This document shows positions 43,776-55,069 of a stretch of DNA of 64,000 nt, in pieces (positions within the stretch are counted from its first letter, which is position 1; the number at the start of each line of letters is the position of its first letter). The translations under genes and the position numbers were made by a program. Below the pieces are notes generated by a model. It saw only the letters and a list, made by a program, of their open reading frames with translations, was not told where the DNA came from and searched no databases. The stretch comes from Takashimella koratensis (Eukaryota; Basidiomycota; Tremellomycetes; Trichosporonales; Tetragoniomycetaceae), in NCBI GenBank assembly GCA_003116875.1, contig BCKT01000004.1, forward strand, positions 190,845 through 254,844, given 5' to 3'.

Positions 43776-45256
43776 CGTAGGTGGTCAAGAATGAGAGGAA
43801 GCAACGAGTTTGTCGGCGTCAACAGCGGGGCGGAGTTGGGCAACGGGTGAGACTGGATAATGACGTGTGATGGTAGGTTGTTTACACTTTCATCTCAGTA
43901 TCAACCCCGAACTTTCGGCTTTGTCTAGGGAATTAGAATTAGGGCGTAAGGGTCAAGGGAAAGCGCCGATGTTTAGATTGGGCTAGTGCCTGAACCAGAA
44001 GGACTGTGGCAGCCAAAGGGAGCCGTGTCGACTCGAGATTCGTCGGATTTGAGCGATGAGATGGTGATTACGAAAAAGGGACAGAGAATCAAAGGATCCC
44101 GTCCGTCCTTTCCATTACCCTTGGCTAGACGCAACTTCCGATGCCTGGATTTGTTCAAATCACAGGGAGGAGCAGGCTGTCCCGGATGCCAGAGCCGCGA
44201 CTCGGGGCCTCGGGCGACGGCGAACGTTGCTATTGCCGCAGTGACCACTTTTGGTACAGATCTATGACTAGTTGTTGACATGCAAAGGACGTCTTGTAGG
44301 AGTCTGGCCTGTGTAGGCCATGTGACGTGTGCATCAAAGGGATCTTGCGAGTCAGCTGCATAGCCTATGCCTTTGAGAGGACCGGGTCAGAACGGCAACC
44401 CGCGCGGTAAACAGATGCATCGTTGCGGAGGTAAGCAGGCAAATTGGTGCGCAGGCCAACACGGAATCCCGATGAGCCATTCCCCCCGGTTCTCTTCCGC
44501 CGGTCTCGGGGGAGAAAAAAAGGGCCGAGTTTGAGCAGTGCTACCCAAGAGCCAACAGGCTGGCGGCGGTGGTAAAGCAAGGCTTATCGTTGGCCTAAAC
44601 GCACGTCCAACCCGATCCACGTTTTCAAATACACCCAGGGACCGGGGTCGTCGGCGGACGAATCAGATGAATCCGAGGGAGAAGTCGGGCGGTGATTGGC
44701 TGCAAAAGGGACAGGGTTCAAGGGAGAAAAAAAAGGGAGAGAAAAAAAAGTTGGGCTCCATTTTCGCTCCTACGCTGGCCCGGCCCCCTCGCTCCCCTTT
44801 GCCCGCTGCCAGCACACTCCCCCTCCCACCTGCCTTCCAACTCGACACCACTTTCACCTCCTCCCATACCACCACCCGAAAAAAAAGACACAGACCAAGA
44901 AAAAAAAAACTCGCTCTACGGACTTCAAACTCGTGTAGAAGCAAAAAGATCAGCATCCTAGGCGCCTTCTGGGTCTACTCCATCACCTATCTCTAACCGA
45001 TCCGAAAAAGGGGGCACTGCGCCCTTGTAGATAACAACGTGAGTGTGGAACGTTTCCATGGCGCCCTCCACGTCCTTTCTGGTCCGATCAACCCCGATCA
45101 TGCGAGGTTACCTCGAGGACTTGCCTCGCTTTCAAGTACACGGAACCCCGCTGACTTGACTTTGACTCTGAACGTTATCTCTCGCCGCTCAAACCCAACC
45201 TATCCCCCACCACAGCTCCTACCCAACCCCCGCTCTCTCGACCCCTGCACCGCAGA
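43776..45256. other. Divergent intergenic region, FEX and GLT1
   Basis: About 1.5 kb. Poly-A-rich, purine/pyrimidine-skewed leader DNA lies at 44.7-44.95 kb. The 3' part is an untranslated exon and a 5'-UTR intron of GLT1. No other gene is seen. Confidence 0.5.
45039..45255 (+). other. Probable intron in the GLT1 5' leader
   Basis: GTGAGT at 45039 and a CCGCAG acceptor ending at 45255 bracket 217 nt. The acceptor lies one base before the GLT1 ATG. An in-frame TAG stands 5 codons before the ATG in the spliced leader, so the upstream exon cannot extend the protein. Confidence 0.6.
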
Positions 45257-48200
45257 ATGTGTGGTGTCGGGTTCATCTGTCACATCAAAGGCCATGGCAA
45301 CCACAAGATTGTGAGCGATGCTCGCAACATCCTCTGCAACATGACCCATCGCGGTGCTACCGGCGCGGACGCCCGCGACGGTGACGGCGCAGGTGTCATG
45401 ACCGGTATCCCGCACGAATTCTTCGTGCGCGAGACCCCGCACTCGTTCTCCGCGACGATCCCGGCCGAGGGTCACTACGCCGTCGGAAACGTCTTCCTCT
45501 CCAAGACCGACTACGAATCGCAGCAGCAGCAGTTCGAGTCGCTCGCCAAGGGACTCGGTCTTCGTACCCTAGGTTGGCGTCTCGTCCCGTCCGATAACAC
45601 CATCCTCGGTCCCTCGGCCAAGAGCAAGGAGCCCCGTATTATGCAGCCCTTCGTCGTCCTCGAGTCCCACTACGGTCCCGGCCAGGAGTCGCAGGACGGA
45701 TCTTTTGACGAGCGATACTTCCTTCGTCAGCTCTACGTCCTTCGCAAGCAGGCCACCTCTAAGATCGGCCTTGGCGCTGGGTTCTACATCTGCTCACTGA
45801 CCCCGTCCAACATTGTCTACAAGGGTCAGCTCTCCCCCGTTCAGGTCTACAACTACTACCACGACTTGAACCACGCTCTCTACTCGTCCCACTTTGCGCT
45901 CGTCCACTCGCGTTTCTCGACCAACACTTTCCCTTCGTGGGACCGTGCTCAGCCGATGCGATGGGCCGCTCATAACGGTGAGATCAACACGGTTCGTGGT
46001 AACAAGAACTGGATGCGTGCTCGTGAGGGTCACCTCAAGTCGGAGCACTTTGGCGACGAGCTCGAGTTGTTGTACCCTATCGTCGAGGAGGGTGGATCCG
46101 ACTCGGCCGCGTTTGACAACGTGCTCGAGTTGTTGGTCGTCAACGGTGTTATCACTCTCCCCGAGGCTGTTATGATGATGGTCCCCGAGGCGTGGCAGAA
46201 CAACGATCTCATGGAGCCCGAGAAGAAGGCGTTCTACTCGTGGGCTGGGTCGCTTATGGAGCCCTGGGACGGACCTGCGCTCTTCACCTTCTCCGACGGT
46301 CGTTACTGCGGTGCCAACCTTGACCGTAACGGTCTTCGTCCGTGCCGTTTCGTCGTTACTTCCGACGACATCATGGTCTGCGCTTCCGAAGTCGGTACCA
46401 TCACCATCGACCCGGAGCGTATCATCCAGAAGGGTCGTCTCAAGCCCGGTCGCATGTTGCTCGTCGACACCAAGGAGGGTCGTATCGTTGACGACAAGGA
46501 GCTCAAGCTCAACACTTCCAAGAGGCAGCCGTTTGCCGCTTGGATCGAGTCCCAGATGATCAAGCTTCCCGAGGTTGTTCGTCGCGTCCAGCGCCACCAG
46601 GAGATTGGCGTTACCATCGACGACGCCCCGCTCAGCACCGACCCCAAGCTCCTTGCATTCGGCTACACCATTGAGCAGCTCAACATGCTCATGCTCCCGA
46701 TGGTCCAGGAGGGTCACGAGGCCCTCGGTTCCATGGGTAACGACGCGGCTATTGCGTGCATGTCCAACACTCCTCGTACGATCTACGACTACTTCCGCCA
46801 GCTTTTCGCTCAGGTCACCAACCCGCCGATTGACCCGATCCGTGAATCGATCGTCATGTCGCTCGAGACCATGGTCGGCCCCGAGGGCAACTTGCTCGAG
46901 ATGCGCCCCAACCAGTGCCACCGTCTTCAGCTCAAGTCGCCGGTGCTTACAATCGAGGAGATGAACGCGATCAAGCACTTGAAGATTTCGCACGCCGACT
47001 GGCAGTCGATCACGATTGACATCACCTTTGACAAGAGGGAGGGGTTGCCGGGTTACCGCAACGCGCTTAACCGCGTTAGGACCGAGGCGTTGAACGCTAC
47101 CAACGCCGGGTTCAAGGTTATCATTCTCTCCGACCGCGCTTGCAGCGCGGAGAGGGTTGCGCTTTCTGCGCTCCTCGCGAGCGGCGGTGTCCACCACTAC
47201 CTCGTCCAGCAGAAGAAGCGTTCGGACGTTGCCATCATGGTCGAGACTGCCGAGGCCCGCGAGGTCCACCACATGTGTGTCCTTGTCGGCTACGGTGCGG
47301 ACGCCGTGTGCCCATGGCTCCTCATGGAGATGGTCCACAAGATTGAGCGCGAGGGAATGTGAGTATGCTGTTGAGACATGGCTGACCCCAGGGCCAAGGA
47401 GAACCAGTCGGCCACCCAGCTCATCGAAAATTACAAGAAGGCCGTCGACGAGGGTATACTCAAGGTCTTGTCCAAGATGGGTGTCTCTACCCTTGCTTCG
47501 TACAAGGGTGCGCAGCTCTTCGAGGCTCTCGGTATCCACGAGGAGGTCGTCAACGAGTGCTTCATCGGTACCGCTTCCCGTGTCCAGGGCTCCACCTTTG
47601 AGCTCCTCGCCATGGACGCTTTCGAGTTCCACGAGCGCGCCTGGCCCTCGCGCGACACTATCCAGATCCCCGGTATGCCCGAGTCGGGCGAGTACCACTA
47701 CCGCCAGGGTTCGGACATGCGTATCAACGACCCGGTTTCGGTTGCGCAGCTCCAGGACGCCGTCAGGCAGAAGAACCAGTCGGCTTACGACGCCTACTCG
47801 AAGAACTCGCGCGAGTCGATCAAGCGTGGTACCCTTCGTGGTCTCCTCGAGTTTGACTTTGAGAACGCCACCCCGGTTCCTCTCGACCAGGTCGAGCCGT
47901 GGAACGAGATTGTCCGCCGATGTGTCACCGGTGCGATGAGTTACGGTTCGATCTCGATGGAGGCGCACACCGCCCTTGCCATCGCCATGAACCGTCTCGG
48001 CGGCAAGTCGAACACTGGTGAAGGTGGTGAGGACGCCGAGCGTTCGCTCCCGATCCCGGGGCCCGGTGCCGACCCGGATGCCCCGTACACTCACGCTATG
48101 GAGCTCAAGCCGGTTTGGGACTCGCGCCGCTCGGCTATCAAGCAGGTTGCCTCGGGTCGATTCGGTGTCACTTCCAACTACCTCGCCGACTCGGACGAGC

Positions 48201-51200
48201 TCCAGATCAAGATGGCTCAGGGTGCCAAGCCGGGAGAAGGTGGTGAACTCCCCGGTCACAAGGTCTCTGCGTCGATCGGTCGCACTCGTCACTCTACCCC
48301 GGGTGTCACTTTGGTTTCACCGCCCCCCCACCACGACATCTACTCGATCGAGGATCTCAAGCAGCTCATCTACGACCTCAAGGCGTCCAACCCGCGTGCC
48401 CGTGTCTCCGTCAAGCTCGTCTCCGAGGTCGGCGTCGGCATCGTCGCTAGCGGTGTCGCCAAGGCCAAGGCCGACCACATTACCATCTCGGGTCACGACG
48501 GTGGTACCGGCGCGGCCAAGTGGACTTCGATCAAGTACGCCGGTCTCCCCTGGGAGCTTGGTCTTGCCGAGACCCACCAGACGCTCGTCCTGAACGATCT
48601 CCGTGGTCGTGTAACCGTTCAGACCGACGGTCAGATCAGGACCGGTCGCGACATTGCCATTGCCTGTTTGCTCGGTGCCGAGGAGTGGGGCTTTGCCACT
48701 ACTCCTTTGATCGCCATGGGCTGTATCATGATGAAGGCGTGCCACAAGAACACCTGTCCCGTTGGTATCGCTACCCAGGACCCCGTCCTCCGTGCCAAGT
48801 TTGCCGGCCAGCCCGAGCAGGTCATCAACTTCTTCTACTACGTTATCGAGGAGTTGCGTACCATCATGGCCAAGCTCGGTATCCGCACCATCAACGAGAT
48901 GGTCGGTCGCGCCGAGCTCCTCAAGGTTGACGAGTCGTTGCGTACTCCCAAGACGACCCACCTCGACCTCTCGCCGATTCTCAAGCCCGCGCATCTCATG
49001 CGCAAGGACGTTGCCACCTACCGCGTCCGCCCCCAGGACCACAAGCTCTACGTCCGTCTCGACAACAAGTTTATCGACGAGGCCGAGCCCGCGCTCCAGA
49101 AGGGTCTTCCCGTTGAGATTGACTGCGACGTCGTCAACACCGACCGTGCTCTCGGCACTACCCTCTCGTACCGTGTCTCCAAGCAGTACGGTGAGGCCGG
49201 TCTCCCGCGCGACACCATTCACATCAACATGAAGGGTTCTGCGGGTCAGTCCCTCGGCGCGTTCCTCGCCCCCGGTATCACCATCGAGCTCGAGGGTGAC
49301 GCCAACGACTATGTCGGCAAGGGTCTCTCTGGTGGTCGCCTCATCGCCTACCCGCCGAAAAAGTCGTCCTTCAAGGCTGAGGAGAACATTATCATCGGCA
49401 ACGTCTGCTTCTTCGGTGCTACTTCAGGCCAGGCGTTCATCCGCGGTATCGCCGCCGAGCGTTTCGCTGTCCGTAACTCTGGCGCCACCCTCGTTGTCGA
49501 GGGTACCGGTGACCACGGCTGCGAGTACATGACTGGCGGTCGCGTCGTCGTTCTCGGTCTCACCGGCCGCAACTTTGCCGCGGGTATGTCCGGTGGTATT
49601 GCCTACGTTCTCGACATGGCCCACTCGTTCGCCCCCAAGGTCAACAACGGCACCGTCGAGCTCGGCAAGGTCGAGGACCCCCAGGAGATTGCCGAGCTCC
49701 GCTCGCTCATCGAGGACCACCGCCACTACACCGGCTCCGAGATCGCCGACCGCGTCCTTCGCAACTTCCACCACCTCCTCCCCATGTTCGTCCGTGTCAT
49801 GCCCCTCGACTACAAGCGCGTCCTCGAGGAGGAGGCCGCGCGCATCGCCGACGAGAAGAAGCGCCAGAGCGTCATCGACCTCATCCCGTCCCAGACCGCT
49901 TCCCAGGTCGACCTCGTCGCTCCCGAGCTTGTCCTCCCGCGCGACGCCAACGCTCTCACCATCTCTACCCCCAAGCTCGTCTCCCCACCGGCGACCCCGA
50001 AGGAGGAGCCCATCGTCGACCTCGAGGATGCCATGGTCGACGAGGCGCAGACCAAGGACCGTCTCGCCAAGGTCGACAAGACCCGCGGGTTCATGAAGTA
50101 CAAGCGTCTCAACGAAGCCTACCGCCCGCCCCGCAAGCGTGTCAAGGACTGGAAGGAGATCTCGGGCCGTCTCAACGCCGGCGAGCTCAAGTACCAGTCC
50201 GCTCGCTGCATGGACTGCGGTATCCCCTTCTGTCAGTCCGACACTGGTTGCCCGATCGCCAACGTCATCCCCAAGTGGAACTCGCTCGTCTTCGAGGGCC
50301 GCTGGCAGGACGCTCTCTGGCGACTCCTCAAGACCAACAACTTCCCCGAGTTTACCGGTCGTGTCTGCCCGGCACCGTGCGAGTCCGCATGTGTTCTCGG
50401 CATCAACGAGTCGCCCGTCGGTATCAAGTCGATCGAGTGCGCGATCATCGACAAGGGCTACGAGATGGGTTGGATGGTCCCCAGGCCCCCGACTCACCGT
50501 ACCGGCAAGAAAGTGGCGATTATCGGTTCCGGTCCCGCTGGTCTCGCCGCTGCCGACCAGCTCAACCGCGCTGGTCACACCGTGACCGTATTCGATCGTC
50601 AGGACCGTATTGGGGGTCTTCTTATGTACGGCATCCCAAACATGAAGCTCGACAAGGCCATCGTCAAGCGCAGAACCGATTTGATGGAGGCCGAGGGCGT
50701 GAAGTTCGTCACCAACGCCAATGTCGGTGTTGATGTCGATGCCAACGAGATTAAGGCCGCCAACGATGCTATGATCATCGCCACGGGTGCTACGTGGCCC
50801 CGTGACCTCAAATTGCCCAACCGCGAGGTCGACGGCATCCATTTCGCAATGGATTTCCTCAAAAACAACACCGCGAGCTTGCTCGACTCCGGGTTGGAGA
50901 ACGGCAACTACATCTCCGCAAAGGGCAAAGATGTGATCGTGATTGGCGGAGGTGACACCGGTGAGATTTCGGCGTATTCGAGCGTCTTGGGACGTTGTGG
51001 AAGCAGGGGAGGAGGTTGTCGTGATGTTTTAGAGGTGGAAGTCGTGGTGGAAGTGGTGGAAATTGGGTGATGATGGTGGTGGTTGGTGTTGAGGCGAAAA
51101 CTGCCACATCACGTGACTGCCACACCTCATCATCATCCAATTTCCTCACGACTGCCTCCCCCGTTCACCGACTGAGAGTCATGCTAACACAACTCAGGTA

Positions 51201-52327
51201 ACGACTGCATTGGTACTTCGTGCAGGCACGGCGCTCGCTCGGTTGTCAACTTTGAGCTGCTTCCGGTGAGATCTTGCCATCCTTTGGACTTTGTCCCGAT
51301 TTCTGACCTTCCCATTAGGAACCCCCAGCGTCTCGAGCTGCTGGGAACCCTTGGCCACAGTTTGCCCGTAAGTAAAGCTAAAGACGCCCATCTGGCAACG
51401 CCTTTGACATAATTTTAGGTGTAAAGAAGACCGATTATGGCCACAGTGAAGTCCAGAGCATGTTCGGGTGAGTTGAAGAGTATATTCGCGACAGAAAGAA
51501 CGGGAAAGCAAAATGTGTCACGTTTGGCTTGGCCTCATGGCTTCCTCGACCTGCTGGGTTTTGTCTTGTGGTATCCCCCATCCCCCCAGTCCGCTGACAT
51601 TTGCAGAAATGATCCGCGCGAGTACTCGATCTCCACCAAGAAGTTTGTTCTCGACGACGAGGGCAAGCTCAAGGGTGTCGACACCGTCAAGGTCGAATGG
51701 ACGATGGTTTCGGGACAGTGGAAGTTTGAAGAGGTCAAGGGCTCTGAGAAGTTTTACCCGGCGCAGCTTATCCTTTTGGCGCTTGGTTTCCTTGGCCCCG
51801 AGAAGGCTCTCATTGAGTCTTTGTCTGTGAAGCAGGACCCGAGGAGCAACATTCTCACCCCGAACGGCAAGTACAGCACGAGCGTCCCCGGGGTTTTCGC
51901 GAGTGGCGATTGCCGAAGGGGACAATCTCTCATTGTTTGGTGAGTTGCTGTTCTACAGTCTGCTTCGTAGCGGCTGCTTGTTCCCATTTCTTGAGGGAAA
52001 GGAGGCTGTTTTCCTTCCCTTTGCTCTTGTCCCCGATGTTCTTAGCATTTGCTGACGTAACGCAGGGGAATTAAAGAGGGCAGGCAAGGTAAGTTCATCG
52101 ATTTCTGCTGATTCGGGAGTTCTTAGTCTGTTTACTGACGTTCTGCAGCTGCCGCCGAGGTCGACACGTACCTCATGGGCGAGACTTCCCGTCTCGCCCT
52201 CCAGGGCGCCATCGCGGGCCGCAATTGGGCACCTCCCAAGATCACCAAGGACCTCACGGCCACTTCGGAGGCCGGCGCCGCCGGTATGGATATGGAGTCG
52301 ACCCCTATTGCCGTCGCGGCGGCCTAA
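45257..52327 (+). CDS. GLT1: Glutamate synthase (NADH), GOGAT
   Basis: Makes two glutamates from glutamine and 2-oxoglutarate; partner of glutamine synthetase in ammonium assimilation. Eight exons (45257-47358, 47392-50960, 51198-51265, 51319-51367, 51419-51467, 51607-51939, 52066-52088, 52149-52327) give 2123 aa. Order: class II amidotransferase with catalytic Cys2 (MCGVGF), central domain, FMN/2-oxoglutarate domain with the 3Fe-4S ligands C-x5-C-x4-C from about residue 1145 ([12 protein letters not shown]), GXGXG domain (about 1250-1450), and the NAD(P)H/FAD subunit-like part with CMDCGIPFC and CPAPCESAC (from about 1640), [10 protein letters not shown] (1746) and GGGDTGNDCIGT. No propeptide precedes Cys2. 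The first intron is only 33 nt and one exon 23 nt. Large antisense frames over it are shadows. Confidence 0.97.
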
Positions 52328-52758
52328 GCGTTATTCATGGCCAGTCTCTTCTCAATAGTCTAGAATTGTAAAAAAAGGTCTGCATGTATTGAATCGTCGT
52401 GATCGAGTGCGCCTATTCGTACCATCAAGACAGTAACTAATTGACTGTGTCTTGATCTGAAGATTGGTCCAAGCGATTCCTCACTCGTCCTGCCAGTGTA
52501 GAAGATGTAAATGGCATAAGATAGTATGAGTTGCCTATAGTACACTGCTCCTTATAATCCACTGATCGACGCTCTGTTGGTCCTACTCACTACTCGGGAC
52601 TGCTCGCTAATGGTATTCGTAATGTGTGATAGTCGTCAACTGTCCCTCAGATAAATCTTATTGAATGGTATTAATGGAAAGAAGAAGGTAAAGAACATCG
52701 GTGGGAGAGGAAGGGAAGGGGACTGCAAGATGTTTTCAAATGGAAGATGTAGCTTCCA
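52328..52758. other. GLT1 3' flank
   Basis: 3' untranslated region of GLT1 and downstream flank of the minus-strand GST-like remnant. No other feature is seen. Confidence 0.4.
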
Positions 52759-53500
52759 CTACTCGTCGTCATAATCGCTATCGACCCATTCGTCGCTAGC
52801 GCTGGTTGACGGGTCGGCGTCTTCAAAAGCAAGCCAGAGCTTGGACAGATCAGGATCGTCGGCGATCTGACGATAGAACGAGTCGAGTTTGTACTTGTCC
52901 AGGAAGGAGCGCAAGTTGGAGCTCGTTCGAGGGAGAGCACGGAAATGTGCAGTGTTTGTTTTCACAAATTCATTCAAAGTGGACATGTTTCTCATGCCCT
53001 GACTTGTCAGCTTGGGATGTAACAAATAGACTCACCAGCAAGGGTAGGACAGAGATACAAACTCCGTCGAACGTCCCAAATGTCAACCAAACAAAATCTA
53101 GCAGGTGAAGATCGGCTTGAGTGAGTCTGTGGTTCCATTTCTCGCCGCCCTCAATGTCTCGCTCTGCCCCCACGAGTCTACGCCTCGCAAAGTGACCAAA
53201 GTGGCCAGGATCCGGAGCCTCGAAACCTGTCGGAAGGGCACCGTCGACGGCGCCATACATCCTGGCGTAAAGCTCCGACATTGCCTGGTCGGACCCAACG
53301 CTCGCAGTGTTTCGCGAGGTCGATCGAGCAAGACGATCGAGCGAGTCGAAGCCATGTGCCTGGGCGAGTTCTTGGGCGAACTGGAGGAGGCGCCCGGTCT
53401 CTGCGTTGTCTGTACCATCGTAAGGGATGGGATAAGAATGCAGGCTGGCATTGTCGGCAAAGTGGCGTTCGAGGTAGGCGCCGATTGCGATCCCGTTCAT
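52759..53500 (-). pseudogene. 5'-truncated glutathione S-transferase-like gene
   Basis: Two exons (53500-53036, 52998-52759; 37-nt intron with good GTGAGT and CTGAC signals) give 234 aa from the first in-frame ATG. The start, MNGIAIGAYLERHF, resembles the segment that ends a GST thioredoxin domain (S-x-AI-x-YLE). A helical part with TQADLHLLDFVWLTF resembles the GST C-terminal domain, and the tail is acidic. A complete GST needs about 60 more residues upstream. The frame stays open there but has only a GTG, and it soon runs into DNA that is a copy of the GLT1 3' end on the other strand. The gene therefore looks beheaded by a rearrangement. GST membership is a moderate-confidence reading. Confidence 0.5.
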
Positions 53501-53562
53501 CGAGTAATTGTGGATGTCCGGACCGCCCCACACTACGCCGTTTGACCGTCTTCCACCAGGCA

Positions 53563-53671
53563 GCGGCCTGGACACCTTCCAAGATCAGGAAGGACCTCGC
53601 GGCGATTTCGGAGGCCGGAGCCGCCGTTATGGACAGGGAGTCGACCCCGATTGCCGTGTCGGCGACCTAAG
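53563..53671 (+). pseudogene. Copy of the 3' end of GLT1
   Basis: Reads as PSKIRKDLAAISEAGAA then ESTPIAV and a stop, against [17 protein letters not shown] and ESTPIAV at the end of GLT1. By hand count about 86% of 98 aligned bases are identical, including the stop codon. It lies on the same strand as GLT1 and 1.3 kb downstream of it. Similarity does not continue into the 3' UTR. No intron or upstream exon of GLT1 is present, so it is a fragment without coding capacity. It abuts the broken 5' end of the GST-like gene. Confidence 0.85.
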
Positions 53672-54079
53672 GTTGTGTCGGATAGCGGCACTGGAGTCGG
53701 TGTGGTAGTTGGACACGTCGTTCTCTTTCTCCTTCTTTTGCCCCCACCCTCCATTGGAAATGGTAGAAGAAGAAGACGAGGAACAGGGAAGTGGAAGACG
53801 AAGAAGAATGAAGAAAGCGCAAAGATGTGAAGCTATAAGAGGGGGGGGGGCAAACCTGGAGAGAAGCCAATGTAGGTTTCAGCAAGGCTCTACAAGATGG
53901 AGGTCAAGGTTCAAAAGTTTAGAGTTTGATTTCTTAAAGTTCAATTTAGAACTCCTCTTCCGGGTCCCCGTCCCTCCCGCCTCGGTTTTCCGCGGCGTCA
54001 AGCAAACACCCACCAAACCTTCGTCCCGACCGAGCATGCACAGCACGTTCATGTATTGTGCTTGGTGCGATCTGTTCTC

Positions 54080-54292
54080 ATGGCCACCTCTCCTCCACAG
54101 CGACCATACGCTAGCAGCACCGCCGCCGTCGGCTCCGTTCGATTCAGCTACCTCGGCATTCCCGTTTCATCCAACGGGTTCTACTTAGACTTGAACTTAG
54201 ATCCGAAGGTGCTGGCTGCCCCATTCCCTCTCCCAACTCACATACTTATCAAGGTGCTGGACTACGCGTCAGAGGGAATCCGGCGGGTGTGA
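54080..54292 (+). pseudogene. Possible N-terminal fragment of an MDR-type oxidoreductase
   Basis: A 70-codon frame from an ATG at 54080. Its end, VLAAPFPLPTHILIKVLDYASEG, resembles the opening of medium-chain dehydrogenase/quinone reductase proteins (a Pro-rich turn followed by a hydrophobic I-L-I-K-V strand). It stops after about 70 residues and no continuation is visible before the transposon-like element at 54351. Either a gene remnant or a chance frame. Confidence 0.3.
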
Positions 54293-54350
54293 GCCCAAGC
54301 ACAGACAGCGGGACACAGATTAGCAATTTCAGACACAGGGCTCCATACTA

Positions 54351-54373
54351 TGGAAAGCCGTTTGTAGCAGACG
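54351..54373 (+). repeat. Left terminal inverted repeat of the element
   Basis: Pairs with 54903-54925; one mismatch in about 23 bp. Confidence 0.8.
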
Positions 54374-54902
54374 TTGCAATTACATTATCGGGATTTTGTA
54401 TTTAACATTTGTGATTTTCATTTTGGTACTTTTCAAGTGGAAAATTTGATGCAGCTGCGCTCAACCTCGTTCTTCAACACAAAGACCTCATACAAATTCA
54501 TGCATACAGATACATTTGCAAGCAAGTTCGGAAGAGAACAGTGTTAGTTTCATGCATACAGCGTGAGAATTGAAGCTGCAAGATGGTGCTGAAGCTGACT
54601 GGGTCTCTGGTCTTTTGGATAATTTCAGGAGAAGTCCAAAATGACCGGAAAAATATTGATTTTGAGGATTTTGTCCCAGCCTACTCGGTGGCCACCAAAA
54701 TACAGCCAAAAGCAACAACAATGAACCCCATGCTACAGGTGTTGTTAATGCATGCATGTAGCATCAGCAGAAAGCCTGTGATGAAAACATCTGATCTGCC
54801 AAGTATCATGCATGCACTGCCAAAACTGAGCTCGTAGTAAGGAGGAAAAGATAAAGTGTTAAATGTAGAAAAAGATAAAATGTCAATGTAATATCAAACT
54901 CG

Positions 54903-54925
54903 CGTTTGCTACAAACGGCTTTCCA
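54903..54925 (-). repeat. Right terminal inverted repeat of the element
   Basis: Inverted match to 54351-54373, with TA immediately outside at 54926-54927. Confidence 0.8.
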
Positions 54926-55069
54926 TACAGGGCCGAAGGATAGCAATCGGAATGTCTCACAGCAATTCCTACACCTTTGCAGATTTTTTTTTTGAATCTT
55001 TTCCATTTCCTCTCGAGATCCCTTACCACACCTCACCACCAACCACTTCCTCCCGACCAGCTCCTCAAA

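Larger units (their letters stand above)
54351..54925. mobile_element. MITE-like DNA transposon with 23-bp terminal inverted repeats
   Basis: The left end TGGAAAGCCGTTTGTAGC (54351 onward) recurs in inverted orientation at the right end (54925 backward). The arms match for about 23 bp with one mismatch. TA flanks both sides (54349-54350 and 54926-54927), consistent with a TA target-site duplication as made by Tc1/mariner-type transposases. The 575-bp interior is visibly more AT-rich than the surroundings, contains repeated CATGCAT strings, and has no transposase-like frame, so the element is non-autonomous. No other copy was found in this window. Confidence 0.8.

Noticed and set aside
45794..48292. 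832-codon open frame antisense to GLT1
   Set aside because: It mirrors the GLT1 codon bias (frequent GAG/CTC/GTC codons), gives a protein of Arg/Leu/Val/Glu monotony with no domain, and crosses the 33-nt GLT1 intron. A shadow of the real gene.
49424..50842. 472-codon open frame antisense to GLT1
   Set aside because: Same codon-bias shadow effect; no family features.
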